A stretch of DNA of 64,000 bases from Nonomuraea endophytica (GCF_014203235.1 NZ_JACHIN010000003.1:51491-115490); one strand, 5' to 3'; shown: positions 1 through 9,238, counted from the stretch's first letter. Program-made: numbers and translations. The notes: generated from the sequence alone by a model not told the origin.

Positions 1-1335
1 CTGCCTTACGAGAACGGCCGCTGCGACTACGAGGAGATCCACCACCACACCACCGTCGAGCGGGCCGAGCCGATCCTGTACGGCTACCCGTCGCTGTTCC
101 AGATCGGCGAGAGCTGGATGCTGGTCACCGAGTCGAACCTGGACAGCGGCTACGCCGGCACCCGCCTCGCCTTCGACGGCGCCGCCTTCCGTCTCGACCT
201 GCCCGACCCGTACGTCACCGCGGCCTCTCCGCTGGTCACGCCCTGGCGCACGGCGATCGTCGGCGACCTCGCCGCCATCGTGGCCAGCGACCTGGTGACC
301 AGCCTGGCGGAGCCGTCCCGGGTGGCCGACGCCTCCTGGGTCAAGCCGGGCGCCGCCGCCTGGTCCTGGTGGTCGGACGGCCCCTCGACCCGCGACCTGG
401 AGGCCCAGAAGGTCTGGGTGGACTTCGCCGCCGGGATGGGCTGGCCGTACGTGCTGGCCGACGCCGGATGGAACAAGGAGTGGATGCCCGAGCTCATCGC
501 CTACGCCCGCGAGCGCGGCGTCGGCATCTGGCTCTGGTCGCACTGGCAGCACGTCGACACCCCGCTGGAGCACCGCGAGAAGCTCACCCTCTGGAAGGAG
601 TGGGGCGCGGTCGGCGTGAAGATCGACTTCACCGAGTCCGACGGCCAGGACCGCATGCGCTGGTTCGACTCCATCCTGGAGGCCACCGCGCGGCTGGAGC
701 TCATGGTCGTCTTCCACGGCGGCACGATCCCGCGCGGCACCGAGCGCACCTGGCCGCACTTCATGACCGCCGAGGCGGTCAAGGGCGCCGAGTGGATCAA
801 GCCGAAACCCGGCAAGGAACCGCTCTACCCGCCCGCGCACTACCTGTCGCTGGCCTGCACCCGCAACGTGCAGGGCCCGATGGACTTCACCCCCGTCACC
901 TTCACCGCCGTGCGCAGCATCTCGGCCGGGTTCGAGCTCGCGCTCGCCGTCCTGTTCGAGTCCGGCGTGCAGCACTTCGCCGACAGCATCGAGGCGTACG
1001 GCGCGCGTCCCGAAGCCCGGCGCCTGCTCTCCCGGGTCCCGATCGCCTGGGACGAGACCCGCCTGCTGTCCGGCGACCCGGCCGACCACCTCGTTCTGGC
1101 CCGTCGCGACGGCGAGGTCTGGTACGTGGCCTGCGGCACCGCGGGCGAACCCCGCGTGATCACGGTCGCGCTCGACTTCCTCGATGAAGGGGAGTGGACG
1201 GCGGAGATCTACCAGGACGCCCCAGACGACGGCGTCGCGGCCGAGGAGGCCGAGGTCGCCCCGGGCGCCAAGCTCGACATCCCCGTGGCCGCCAACGGCG
1301 GTTTCACCTTACGGCTGGCCCGGCGCCAGCCGTAA
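1..1335 (+). CDS. Glycoside hydrolase family 97 enzyme, 5'-truncated by the window edge
   Basis: The frame is already open at base 1, so the start codon, any signal peptide and most of the N-terminal beta-sandwich lie outside; 444 codons remain. The visible part has the GH97 barrel order: KPGAAAWSWWS, then GWPYVLADAGW, GIWLWSHWQH, GVKIDFTESDGQDRM and VVFHGGTIPRGTERTWP, followed by a short C-terminal beta domain. GH97 enzymes cleave alpha-glucosidic or alpha-galactosidic bonds. The Asp in KIDF is where retaining alpha-galactosidase-type members carry their nucleophile, so alpha-galactosidase is favoured over inverting alpha-glucosidase (inference). It stops 18 bases before a secreted beta-propeller gene and probably begins or belongs to that operon. 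Confidence 0.88.
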   Translation: MPYENGRCDYEEIHHHTTVERAEPILYGYPSLFQIGESWMLVTESNLDSGYAGTRLAFDGAAFRLDLPDPYVTAASPLVTPWRTAIVGDLAAIVASDLVTSLAEPSRVADASWVKPGAAAWSWWSDGPSTRDLEAQKVWVDFAAGMGWPYVLADAGWNKEWMPELIAYARERGVGIWLWSHWQHVDTPLEHREKLTLWKEWGAVGVKIDFTESDGQDRMRWFDSILEATARLELMVVFHGGTIPRGTERTWPHFMTAEAVKGAEWIKPKPGKEPLYPPAHYLSLACTRNVQGPMDFTPVTFTAVRSISAGFELALAVLFESGVQHFADSIEAYGARPEARRLLSRVPIAWDETRLLSGDPADHLVLARRDGEVWYVACGTAGEPRVITVALDFLDEGEWTAEIYQDAPDDGVAAEEAEVAPGAKLDIPVAANGGFTLRLARRQP

Positions 1336-1353
1336 TGACCGGAAAGAGGACCC

Positions 1354-2676
1354 GTGCATCCCACCCGGATCGGCGCCGCCACGGCGGCGACCGCCCTCGC
1401 CCTCGGTGTCTTCACCAACGCGCAGGCCGAGCCCCTGCACGACAGGGGCGGCACGCTCGTCGCGCAGACCACCGCCACCCACGCCCGCGTCCACAGCGAC
1501 CGCCGCCCGATGGGCGCGGGCCTGTACGACCGGAAGGCGGACCGGACCTACGTCTCCTGGATGGGCAAGGACTCCGACGCCTACTTCCAGGACTACGACC
1601 ACAAGGGCGGCCGCTGGAGCACGCCGGTCAAGATCGGCTCCTCCTTCAAGGACAAGCACAACTACCCGGTCATGGTCCAGGCCGACGACGGCAAGCTGCT
1701 GGTCTTCCACGGCGCGCACAACTCGCCGCTGCGCCTGGCCACGCGGGCGGCCGACGGCACGTGGAGCGATCGCAGCCTCGGTGACGTCGCGCCCTACTAC
1801 GCCTCCTACCCGATGGCGCTGAAGGCCCGCAACGGCGACGTCTACGTCTTCTTCCGCGACACGCTCAAGGAGGACGACAAGACGGCCTTCGTCGACGACC
1901 GGCCGATGCAGTACCTCATGTCCACCGACGACGGCGTGACCTGGAAGAGCTCGGGCGAGCTGACCGGCCACCCGTACGTCCTCGGCTCCGAGCGCGAGGA
2001 CAACATGGACGAGGTCTACGTCGCCGAGATGACCGAGTACGGCGGCCGCTTCCACATGCTCTGGACCATGGCGGGCGGCGGCAAGCCGGACGTCCACGGC
2101 CACGGCACCCAGATCCACGACGTGTTCTACGCCGTCTTCGACCCGGCCACCCGGCACTTCTCCACGGTCGCCGGCGAGGACCTCGGCACCCAGCTCGACC
2201 AGGCCGAGATGCTGGACAAGGCGATCGTCTGGCGCAGCAACAGGGAACTGCTGCACGGCACCGGCTTCACCCACTCGGTCCAGGTCATGGCCGACGGCAG
2301 GCCGGTGATCGTCTTCTACGACAACCAGACCGGCGGCCAGCGCGCCTGGCTGACCGCGGGCCGCTGGAACGGCCGCTCGTGGGACTTCACCCGCCTCACC
2401 GAGGAGTACGGCCTGCTCGACAGCGAGAAGACCGGCCCCCACACGCTCCGGGTCTACACCACCAGGGGCAGTGAATCGGGCATCACCGCCTTCACCCTCG
2501 ACCGCGGCCGGAACTGGCGGCAGGGGCAGTACATCTGGACCGACACCAAGCTGCAGAAGGGCAACGTGATCGAGGGCGGCAAGGACCCGGTCCGCATGCT
2601 CGCCGAGACCAACACCGGCACTCAGGACCAGACCGTGCAGACCGGCAACGTCTACGCCGTGGGAGAGATTCGATGA
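1354..2676 (+). CDS. Secreted BNR-repeat (BNR_4-type) beta-propeller protein, candidate polysaccharide lyase or hydrolase
   Basis: This 440-residue protein starts at GTG with GGAAAGAGGA just upstream. Residues 1-26 form a Sec signal peptide ending at AQA. The rest is beta-propeller: an Asp-box (STDDGVTW), DKHNYPVMV, GAHNSPLRLA and an acidic loop at EREDNMDEVYV are visible. BNR_4-type proteins include ulvan-lyase-like and other polysaccharide-active propellers, so a carbohydrate substrate is likely, but chemistry cannot be assigned. The sialidase FRIP motif is absent. Its stop overlaps the next start by 4 bases (ATGA), so it is translationally coupled to the lyase-like gene. Confidence 0.75.
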   Translation: MHPTRIGAATAATALALGVFTNAQAEPLHDRGGTLVAQTTATHARVHSDRRPMGAGLYDRKADRTYVSWMGKDSDAYFQDYDHKGGRWSTPVKIGSSFKDKHNYPVMVQADDGKLLVFHGAHNSPLRLATRAADGTWSDRSLGDVAPYYASYPMALKARNGDVYVFFRDTLKEDDKTAFVDDRPMQYLMSTDDGVTWKSSGELTGHPYVLGSEREDNMDEVYVAEMTEYGGRFHMLWTMAGGGKPDVHGHGTQIHDVFYAVFDPATRHFSTVAGEDLGTQLDQAEMLDKAIVWRSNRELLHGTGFTHSVQVMADGRPVIVFYDNQTGGQRAWLTAGRWNGRSWDFTRLTEEYGLLDSEKTGPHTLRVYTTRGSESGITAFTLDRGRNWRQGQYIWTDTKLQKGNVIEGGKDPVRMLAETNTGTQDQTVQTGNVYAVGEIR

Positions 2677-3851
2677 TCAGGCAGATCGCTGCGGCGCTCG
2701 TACTGGTGGCCGCCTTCACACCGTCCGCAGCAGCGCAGGCCGCGGGCGACCGCTGGGACCTGCGCTGGAACCCCAGCCCGTCGCGCGACGGCGTCGACGC
2801 CTTCGAGGCGCTGGAGGACGACCGGCGCGGCTCGCACGCCGACGGCATGCCGCACGTCTACACCGACAGGAACGCCTGGCGCTTCGACATGCACAACGTG
2901 GACCGCGACGGCTCCGACCGCCAGCGCAACGAGGTACGCGGCATGCGCGACGGCCGGGGCCGCGCCCTGGAGATGCGCAAGGACGAGACCTGGCGGATCA
3001 GCTGGCAGATGTACATCCCCGACACCCTGGACGCCACCTCCAGCTTCAGCCACATCTGGCAGCTCAAGACCTCCGACATCGGCACCCCGGTCGCCCAGCT
3101 CTCCCTGCCGATCAAGAGCGGCGTGCAGAAGATCGAGGCCCGCTACTGGACGCTGGCCGACAACGCCACGCACGGCTTCGCCTCCTACGACCTGGAGGCG
3201 ATCCAGAACAAGTGGGTCACCACCACGATCGAGATCAAGTCCAGCGACAAGGGCTACATGCGCTGGGTGCTGAAGGACGGCCACCGCACGCTGGTGGACC
3301 AGCGGATCGACGACATCGACTTCTACTGGACCGAAGAGCAGTACAACCGTCCGAAGTGGGGCATCTACCGCAGCATCCGCAGCACCGGGCTCCAGGACAC
3401 GCACATGCTGGTCAGGGATCTCAAGGCGTGGACACTGGGGCCGGTCAACCCGCCGGTCCGGCTGCCGGCGCCCGACCCGGCCGCGTACGAGGCCGAGCGC
3501 AAGGGCACGCTCTTCGAGGGCGCGGCCGAACCCGTCTACTGCCGGATCTGCTCCGGCGGGCTCAAGACCATCCTCATCGGCGGCAACACCTACGACTACA
3601 CCACGGTCAAGGGCATCCTCTCCGAGACCACCGCGACCAAGGAGATGACCGTCCACGCCGTCGTCAACGGCACCCAGTCCTTCCGCATCAGCGTCAACGG
3701 CGCAGACTCGGTCGAGGTGCCCATGACCGGCACCCCCGACACGATCACCACGACGACCGTCCAGGTGCCGCTCATCGCGGGCGTCAACAACATCCGCTTC
3801 TTCAACCTCACCGCCAGGACGCCCGAGCTCGACAAGATCGTCATCAGGTAG
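2673..3851 (+). CDS. Secreted lyase-like jelly-roll protein with C-terminal carbohydrate-binding-like domain
   Basis: The protein has 392 residues and an N-terminal signal peptide (about 1-23). Residues 25-255 look like a heparin-lyase/alginate-lyase-type jelly roll: the DRQRNEVRG stretch resembles the Arg/Glu-rich substrate strand of those lyases, followed by WRISWQMYIPD, FSHIWQLKT and FDM-like strands. Residues 270-392 form a second beta-sandwich (TVHAVVNGTQSFRISVNG then VPLIAGVNNIRFF), which resembles a CBM6/35-like module. Function is inferred from fold-like motifs only; a lectin is the alternative. It overlaps the preceding gene by 4 bases and ends 9 bases before the beta-helix gene. Confidence 0.65.
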   Translation: MIRQIAAALVLVAAFTPSAAAQAAGDRWDLRWNPSPSRDGVDAFEALEDDRRGSHADGMPHVYTDRNAWRFDMHNVDRDGSDRQRNEVRGMRDGRGRALEMRKDETWRISWQMYIPDTLDATSSFSHIWQLKTSDIGTPVAQLSLPIKSGVQKIEARYWTLADNATHGFASYDLEAIQNKWVTTTIEIKSSDKGYMRWVLKDGHRTLVDQRIDDIDFYWTEEQYNRPKWGIYRSIRSTGLQDTHMLVRDLKAWTLGPVNPPVRLPAPDPAAYEAERKGTLFEGAAEPVYCRICSGGLKTILIGGNTYDYTTVKGILSETTATKEMTVHAVVNGTQSFRISVNGADSVEVPMTGTPDTITTTTVQVPLIAGVNNIRFFNLTARTPELDKIVIR

Positions 3852-3860
3852 GAGCGGAGC

Positions 3861-5429
3861 ATGGATCTCACCAGACGCGGGTTACTGGCCGCCGGCGGCG
3901 CGCTGGCGTTCACCGCCGCCGCGGGCGCGGCGCCCGCGCGGGCGGGCACCCTCTGGCAGTCTGACCTCGTGCGTTACGACCGCCGCGGCCGCCTCGTCTA
4001 CACCGCCGACGCCGAGGGCAACCGCGTACCGGACTTCAGCCACGCGGGCTACCGGGGCGGCGAGCGGCCCATCCCGCACGTGCGCGTGGTCAAGGTGATC
4101 AGGCCCGTCGAGGGCGACAACACCGCGCACGTCCAGGCCGCGCTGGACGAGGTGGCTGCGCTGCCCCGGCAGCGCCGCGGCGCGCTGCTGCTGTCACCCG
4201 GCCTCTATCCGGTCGCGGGCACCCTGTACGTGCGCGCCGACGGCCTCGTGCTGCGCGGCGCGGGCGACGGGGCCGACCCGGCGGCGAACACGATCATCAA
4301 GGCCACCGGCAACACGCCCAAGGACCGCAACGTCATCGTGGTCGGCGGCGTCTCGGGCGGCGGCTGGCGCGGTGAGGTTCCGGGCACGCGTACCGACATC
4401 ATGAGCGACTTCGTGCAGGTGGGCGCGCGCCAGTTCCAGGTCGCCGATCCGGGCGCGCTGCGGGCCGGGCACAACGTCGTCATCACCCATCCCTGCACCG
4501 AGGAGTGGCTGAAGGCGATCGACCACGGCGGGCACGACGTCGGCCCGCCGTGGAAGGTGGGGGAGCACCCCCTCTCCTTCAACCGCTACATCACCGACGT
4601 CTCCGGGAACGTCGTGACGGTCGACGTGCCGCTCTACAACCACCTCAACCGCGCCCACAGCACGTCCTTCCTCTACACCTGGGACCGGGCCGGGCTGGTC
4701 ACCGAGGTCGGCGTGGAGCGCCTGCGCGTCGACATCGAGTACACGGGCGACCCCGAGCAGGACGAGAACCACGCCTACAACGCGATCTACCTGCTGCGCT
4801 GCGAGGACGCGTGGGTACGCGACTGCACCGCCCTGCACTTCACCCAGGCCGGCTTCGCCACCCAGGAGACCACCCGCGCCACCATCCAGAACTGCCGCGC
4901 CGTCGACCCGGTCAGCATCGTCACCGGCAGCCGCCGCTACAACTTCAACACCTACACCTACTCGCAGCAGATCCTGTTCAAGGACTGCTACGCCTACAAG
5001 GCCAGGCACGCCTTCGTCTCCAACGGCCACAGCACGGTCTCCGGCATCGTGTTCCTGCGCGGCGTCGCGGAACACGCGCTCAACTCCAGCGAGGGCCACC
5101 GCCGCTGGTCGCAGGGCCTGCTCTTCGACGGCCACCGCGACCTCGACCCGCACTACGACTACACGCTCGGCCTGTACAACCGCGGCCGCTACGGCACCTC
5201 GCACGGCTGGTCGGCGGCCCACTCCGTCGCCTGGAACTGCGACGTGTCCACCAGCAAGCTGATCGTCCAGAAGCCGCCCACGGCCCAGAACTACGCGATC
5301 GGCTGCCGCGGGACGATCACCGGCGACGGCCCGTTCGCCCAGCCCGCAGGCCACATCGAGGGCGCCAACCGGCCCGGCCTGCTGCCGCCCTCGCTCTACC
5401 AGGCACAGTTCTTCGACCGCCACCGATGA
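3861..5429 (+). CDS. Tat-exported right-handed beta-helix protein, candidate pectate-lyase-superfamily enzyme
   Basis: 522 residues. The N-terminus DLTRRGLLAAGGALAF is a twin-arginine signal, indicating export in folded form. After it, HVQAALDEVAALP and the short recurrent beta-strands around residues 95-450 (for example GLVLRGAGDG, CEDAWVRDCTALHF, ATIQNCRAV, ILFKDCYAYKARHAF) are the rungs of a parallel beta-helix, as in pectate-lyase-type proteins. The conserved HAFVSNGHSTVSG region may line the active groove. No family with known substrate could be named. It is the last of four tightly packed secreted genes, so it probably acts on the same extracellular polysaccharide. Confidence 0.7.
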   Translation: MDLTRRGLLAAGGALAFTAAAGAAPARAGTLWQSDLVRYDRRGRLVYTADAEGNRVPDFSHAGYRGGERPIPHVRVVKVIRPVEGDNTAHVQAALDEVAALPRQRRGALLLSPGLYPVAGTLYVRADGLVLRGAGDGADPAANTIIKATGNTPKDRNVIVVGGVSGGGWRGEVPGTRTDIMSDFVQVGARQFQVADPGALRAGHNVVITHPCTEEWLKAIDHGGHDVGPPWKVGEHPLSFNRYITDVSGNVVTVDVPLYNHLNRAHSTSFLYTWDRAGLVTEVGVERLRVDIEYTGDPEQDENHAYNAIYLLRCEDAWVRDCTALHFTQAGFATQETTRATIQNCRAVDPVSIVTGSRRYNFNTYTYSQQILFKDCYAYKARHAFVSNGHSTVSGIVFLRGVAEHALNSSEGHRRWSQGLLFDGHRDLDPHYDYTLGLYNRGRYGTSHGWSAAHSVAWNCDVSTSKLIVQKPPTAQNYAIGCRGTITGDGPFAQPAGHIEGANRPGLLPPSLYQAQFFDRHR

Positions 5430-5486
5430 GTTCCGGCTTCCTCCGGGGTCTGTACAGGAAAGCGATCCACGACCTCGGAGGAAGAC

Positions 5487-5873
5487 ATGACCAGCCCCGT
5501 CCTGGACAGCATGCTGTTGGCCAGCACCGACCCGGTCCGGCTGAGCGAATGGTACGCGGCGGCGCTGGAGCCGGCCGAGACGGCCGACCTCGGCGACTAC
5601 CGCTACCTGCGCTTCGGCACGTTCGGCGTGCTCTTCGACCGGCGTGCCGACGTGAGCGGCAAGAACCCCGAACCCGCCAGGATGATTCTCAACTTCCAGG
5701 TGGACGACGCGAGGGAGGTCACCGCCCGCATGGAAGGGCTCGGGGTGACCTGGCTGGCCCCGCTGGAGGACCGCGACGGCAGCCTGTTCGCCACCGCGAT
5801 CGACCCCGACGGCAACTACGTCCAGGTCATCCAGCTCAGCCCCGAGCACCGCGCGGAAATGGGGGCGAAGTGA
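5487..5873 (+). CDS. VOC-superfamily (glyoxalase/dioxygenase fold) protein
   Basis: This 128-residue cytosolic protein has two beta-alpha-beta-beta-beta modules: MLLASTDPVRLSEWYAAAL at the start and ILNFQVDDAREVTARMEGLGV in the second half, ending ATAIDPDGNYVQVIQL, the usual VOC C-terminal metal-ligand region. GGAGGAAG lies 7 bases before the ATG. VOC proteins range from lyases to dioxygenases and resistance proteins, so substrate is unknown. Its stop overlaps the ATG of a second VOC gene (TGATG), so the two are coupled. There is only a 57-base gap from the beta-helix gene, so it may be read with the secreted cluster. Confidence 0.85.
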   Translation: MTSPVLDSMLLASTDPVRLSEWYAAALEPAETADLGDYRYLRFGTFGVLFDRRADVSGKNPEPARMILNFQVDDAREVTARMEGLGVTWLAPLEDRDGSLFATAIDPDGNYVQVIQLSPEHRAEMGAK

Positions 5874-6244
5874 TGTTCGGCCAGACCAAGGCGTTCAGCG
5901 GGTTCTCCGTCGACGACGTGCCCAAGGCCAAGGCGTTCTACGAGGGCGTGCTCGGCCTGCGGGTGTCGGAGGAGAACGGGATGCTCACCCTGCACATCGC
6001 CGGTGAGCGCGACATCCTCGTCTACCCCAAGGGCGAGGCCCACGAGCCCGCCGGCTACACCATTCTCAACTTCCCGGTCGACGACGTCGACAAGGCCGTC
6101 GGGCAGCTCGCCGGGCGCGGCGTGGAGTTCGCCCGCTACCCGGGCTTCGAGCAGGAGGCCAACGGTGTTATGCGGGCCGGCGGGCCGCCGATCGCGTGGT
6201 TCACCGACCCGGCCGGCAACGTGCTGTCGGTCATCCAGATCTGA
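5873..6244 (+). CDS. Second VOC-superfamily protein
   Basis: 123 residues starting at the ATG that overlaps the preceding stop. GFSVDDVPKAKAFYEGVLGLRV and the C-terminal WFTDPAGNVLSVIQI are clear glyoxalase-like/VOC signatures. It is only loosely similar to the preceding VOC protein, so this is not a recent duplication. Its 3' end overlaps the convergent GH36-type gene by 14 bases, which means there is no dedicated terminator between the two converging transcripts. Substrate unknown; a small-molecule detoxification or modification role is a family-level guess. Confidence 0.85.
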   Translation: MFGQTKAFSGFSVDDVPKAKAFYEGVLGLRVSEENGMLTLHIAGERDILVYPKGEAHEPAGYTILNFPVDDVDKAVGQLAGRGVEFARYPGFEQEANGVMRAGGPPIAWFTDPAGNVLSVIQI

Positions 6245-8018
6245 CCAGCTCGAGCAGGCCGCCGGTGGGCACCGTGATCTGGTGCGTGCCGGCGGCCTCG
6301 AACGCGTGCGCGCCCCGGCCCACGACCTCGCCGCGGCAGTCGTAGACGGTGGCGCGGGCCGTACCGGCGAGGGCGGAGGTGAGCAGGACGGCGGGGTCGT
6401 CGTCGGCGTTGGCCAGCCACAGCGTGCCCGACGAGGGCACCGCGACCGGCACCGGCGCGTAGCGCGCGGCGATCACCACGCCGTCTCCCCGCGCGGTGAC
6501 CAGCGGATACTGCAGGTCGGGCCGTGACGGCCGCAGCTCCCCGCGCTGCAGCACCTCGGCGTGCTCCTTCACGAACCCCAGCCAGAAGCGCAGCGCCGCC
6601 GTCTGCGCCGCGCTCTGCGCGGTGAGGTCCACGGAGATCTGCGGCACCGCGAACAACACGTTGATCAGCTGCACGGCGACGCGCTCGGCGCTCTCCGACG
6701 GGTGCCACATCATCATGTCCGCGTGTACGGCCAGCGGCCCCGCGACCAGGCGCAGGTCGATCGTGCGCTGGCGGTTGTGCAGCGCGCTGAGCGGGCAGTC
6801 GGAGGCGCGCACCATCGCGGCCCGCCCCCAGAGCCCCGGGCTGATGTACGGCTGCCGCAGTTCGATCGGCGCGTCCGCGGGCAGGCGCGCGGCCAGCTCG
6901 GCCAGCAGGAGGCGCACGCCCTCGTTGACTGTCGCGCAGTCGGCCTCGGGGCCGGGCTCCGGCGGGTCCTCGACGGCGAACTGGTCGATGAAGTCGATCT
7001 TGAGCCCGTCCACGCCCCAGTCCTCGACGGCGCGGGCGAGGTTGTCGGTGAGCAGGTCGCGGATGTGGGGGTAGCGGGGGTCGACGACGACGGCGTTCAT
7101 GTGGGGCTTGTAGGTGAGGCTGTAGTCCTGGACCTGGTCCCAGAGCGGGGTGTGGCGGCCGACGAAGGGGAGGGCGTACCAGAGCAGGTAGGCGAGGCCG
7201 TGGGCGCGGACCTTGGCCACGTGTCCGGAAATGTCGGGGAACGCGGTGGGGGAGGGCAGCCACTCGCCCACGTAGCCGTAGCCGCGGCCCCGGTCGTCGC
7301 TGTGCCAGCCGTCGTCCACGATGATCGCCTCGCAGCCCAGCTCGGCGGCGGCGGCCGCCTGGCGTTCCACGCTTTCCGCGCTCACGTGCTGCTGCATGGC
7401 GTACCAGGTGGAGTAGGCGGGCATCCGCGCGGCGCGCGGCGCCTCCCGCGCGCCGCGCCCGGCCGACCACCAAGTCGTGACGCCGACCAGCGTGTCGGCG
7501 AAGTGCCGGCCGCTGAGGTCGAGCCGCAGCACGAGGCCGGCCCCCGGGGCGGCCCTGTGCTCGGCCCAGAAGCCGAAGTCACCCGTCTCCTCGACCACGC
7601 CGGTGCGGATCAGCACCGGCCGCACGACCTCGGCCACCGCGTACGTGCACACCGACACGTCGCCCGCGCCGATCAGCGCGCCCACCGGCGCGCCCTTCTC
7701 CAGCGAGGTCCGGCGCGGGCGGCGCCAGAACGGCGGCAGGCCCCGGTGCTCGCCGCTGTCGGGCACCCAGAAGGCGGTCACGTCCACGCACGGCACCCGC
7801 CACGCCACGCGCACTGTCGCCGGCGCGCCCGGCGTCACCCGCACCTCCACCACGCCGTCGCCGGTGTGGACGACCTCCCACGCCAGCTCGACGGGCGCGT
7901 CGGCGGCGGCCGCCGCCACCGCGCTCGCCTGGGCCACCAGGTCGCCGATGCCCACGGGGATCTCCACCACGCCCGAGGTCGCGGCGGTGTCGTGGGGCTG
8001 CCAGATGGTCGCGGTCAC
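6231..8018 (-). CDS. GH36-type (clan GH-D) alpha-galactosidase-like glycoside hydrolase
   Basis: 595 residues, intracellular (no signal peptide). An N-terminal beta-sandwich (about 1-195) precedes a TIM barrel: ARMPAYSTWYAMQQHVS, CEAIIVDDGWH, GLAYLLWYALPFVG, then GLKIDFIDQF with the predicted nucleophile Asp, and MVRASDCPLSALHN with the predicted acid/base Asp. This follows GH36/GH31-like clan D logic but differs clearly from the second GH36 enzyme at 9275. The GTG start directly abuts the TGA of the ROK gene (TGAGTG), so the two form one operon. Likely substrate is an alpha-galactoside or related oligosaccharide taken up after extracellular cleavage (inference). Confidence 0.82.
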   Translation of the reverse strand: MTATIWQPHDTAATSGVVEIPVGIGDLVAQASAVAAAAADAPVELAWEVVHTGDGVVEVRVTPGAPATVRVAWRVPCVDVTAFWVPDSGEHRGLPPFWRRPRRTSLEKGAPVGALIGAGDVSVCTYAVAEVVRPVLIRTGVVEETGDFGFWAEHRAAPGAGLVLRLDLSGRHFADTLVGVTTWWSAGRGAREAPRAARMPAYSTWYAMQQHVSAESVERQAAAAAELGCEAIIVDDGWHSDDRGRGYGYVGEWLPSPTAFPDISGHVAKVRAHGLAYLLWYALPFVGRHTPLWDQVQDYSLTYKPHMNAVVVDPRYPHIRDLLTDNLARAVEDWGVDGLKIDFIDQFAVEDPPEPGPEADCATVNEGVRLLLAELAARLPADAPIELRQPYISPGLWGRAAMVRASDCPLSALHNRQRTIDLRLVAGPLAVHADMMMWHPSESAERVAVQLINVLFAVPQISVDLTAQSAAQTAALRFWLGFVKEHAEVLQRGELRPSRPDLQYPLVTARGDGVVIAARYAPVPVAVPSSGTLWLANADDDPAVLLTSALAGTARATVYDCRGEVVGRGAHAFEAAGTHQITVPTGGLLELVRSG

Positions 8019-9203
8019 TCATCTCTCCTGGAGGGTGAAGAGGGTCTGGATGGCCACCGCGGCGGCGCCGCGGGCCCACTGCTCGAACGGCGATGGCCGC
8101 AGGATCAGGCGGCAGTCGGCGGCCGCGCCGAAGGCCTGCTGGGTGAAGGCGGCGCGGAGCTGGTCCTCGAACAGCTCGTAGGCCGCCAGCCCCGGCATGT
8201 CGCCGCTGACGATGATGCGTTCGGGGCCGATGAGGTTGGCCATGGCCGCCATCGCCCGCCCGATCGCCTCGCCGGCGCGGGCGAAGACCGCCATGGCGGC
8301 CGGCGAGCCCGAGCGGGCCGCGGCCATGGCGCCGTCGAGTGTCAGCGTCTCGTCGCCCAGCGCCGCGCGGGCCGCCGCGACGACGGCCGGGGTGCCCGCG
8401 ATGGCCTCCACGCAGCCGTGGCCGCCGCAGTGGCAGGGCGGGCTGTCGCCGCCGACGGGCACGTGACCGATCTCGCCGGCCACGCCGCGCGCCCCGGCCA
8501 CCAGGCGATCGTCCACCACGACCGCGCAGCCGATGCCGAGCCCGACCGTGACCAGCGCGAACGACGAGGCGCCCACGCCCTCGCCGAACCAGTGCTCGGC
8601 CACGGTGAGCGCCTTGACGTCGTTCTCCACGGTGACGGTCAGGCCGGTCGCGGCCCTGGCCAGCTCGCCGAGCGGCACCTCGTGCCAGCGCAGGAAGGGG
8701 GAGTAGCGCACCAGCCCGGTGCTCTTGTCGACGTCGCCGGAGATGGCCAGGCCGAGGGAGTGGCAGCGCTCGCGGTAGCCGGGCGCGCGGCCGAGCAGCT
8801 CGTCGGCGAGCGCCTTCAGCTCCGCCACCACGTGCTCGGGGGTGCGCGCGCTCAGCGACCGGTGGGCCTCCTCGACGACCTGGGCGCGCAGGTCGGTGAC
8901 GACGCCGATGAGGTCGTCGTCGGTGATCTTCACGCCGACGAAGAACTCCCGGTCGGGGTGGATGGCCAGCGGGCTGGCCGGGCGACCGGCGCCGGGGCCG
9001 GTACGCTCGGTGGCCGCCATCTCGAAGAGGTATCCCGCGTCGATGAACGGCCTGGCCGCCTTGGTGACGGCCGCCGACGACAGGCCGGTGCGCCTGGCGA
9101 TCTCCACCCGGGAGACCGGACCCTGCGTCAGGACCATGGTGAAGACGGTGGCGGAGGCCGGGCTCGTGATCGTGGCCGCCCGCCCGCGCGAGGGATCCAG
9201 CAT
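8019..9203 (-). CDS. ROK-family transcriptional regulator (HTH plus sugar-kinase-like domain)
   Basis: 394 residues. The N-terminal 75 form a MarR-like winged helix (GPVSRVEIARRTGLSSAAVTKAARPFI). The ROK domain follows with LGLAISGDVD, ENDVKALTVAEHW, AGEIGHVPVG and the zinc motif CHCGGHGCVEAIAG. Such proteins are usually sugar-responsive repressors. It sits head-to-tail with the GH36-type gene and divergent from a second GH36 gene, which it plausibly controls. No Shine-Dalgarno precedes the ATG; a TACTAT box lies exactly six bases upstream, so a leaderless transcript is expected. Closely related to the ROK protein at 12553. Confidence 0.9.
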   Translation of the reverse strand: MLDPSRGRAATITSPASATVFTMVLTQGPVSRVEIARRTGLSSAAVTKAARPFIDAGYLFEMAATERTGPGAGRPASPLAIHPDREFFVGVKITDDDLIGVVTDLRAQVVEEAHRSLSARTPEHVVAELKALADELLGRAPGYRERCHSLGLAISGDVDKSTGLVRYSPFLRWHEVPLGELARAATGLTVTVENDVKALTVAEHWFGEGVGASSFALVTVGLGIGCAVVVDDRLVAGARGVAGEIGHVPVGGDSPPCHCGGHGCVEAIAGTPAVVAAARAALGDETLTLDGAMAAARSGSPAAMAVFARAGEAIGRAMAAMANLIGPERIIVSGDMPGLAAYELFEDQLRAAFTQQAFGAAADCRLILRPSPFEQWARGAAAVAIQTLFTLQER

Positions 9204-9209
9204 GGCCGC

Positions 9210-9235
9210 ATAGTAGCAGTAATTAACTTCGTCAA
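9210..9235 (-). promoter_or_regulatory. Predicted leaderless promoter of the ROK gene
   Basis: On the minus strand, TACTAT (plus positions 9210-9215) ends six bases before the ATG at 9203, placing transcription start on the start codon. TTGACG at plus 9230-9235 is a possible -35 but is 14 bases from TACTAT and 17 from an alternative TATGCG, so the -35 choice is uncertain. The AT-rich patch, unusual for this genome, is shared with the divergent promoter and contains AATT-flanked inverted half-sites that could be a ROK operator. Confidence 0.55.
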
Positions 9236-9238
9236 GAA

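Noticed and set aside
1354..2676. Sialidase assignment for the BNR protein
   Set aside because: An Asp-box is present, but the FRIP arginine motif is absent and the overall pattern resembles BNR_4-type lyase-like propellers.
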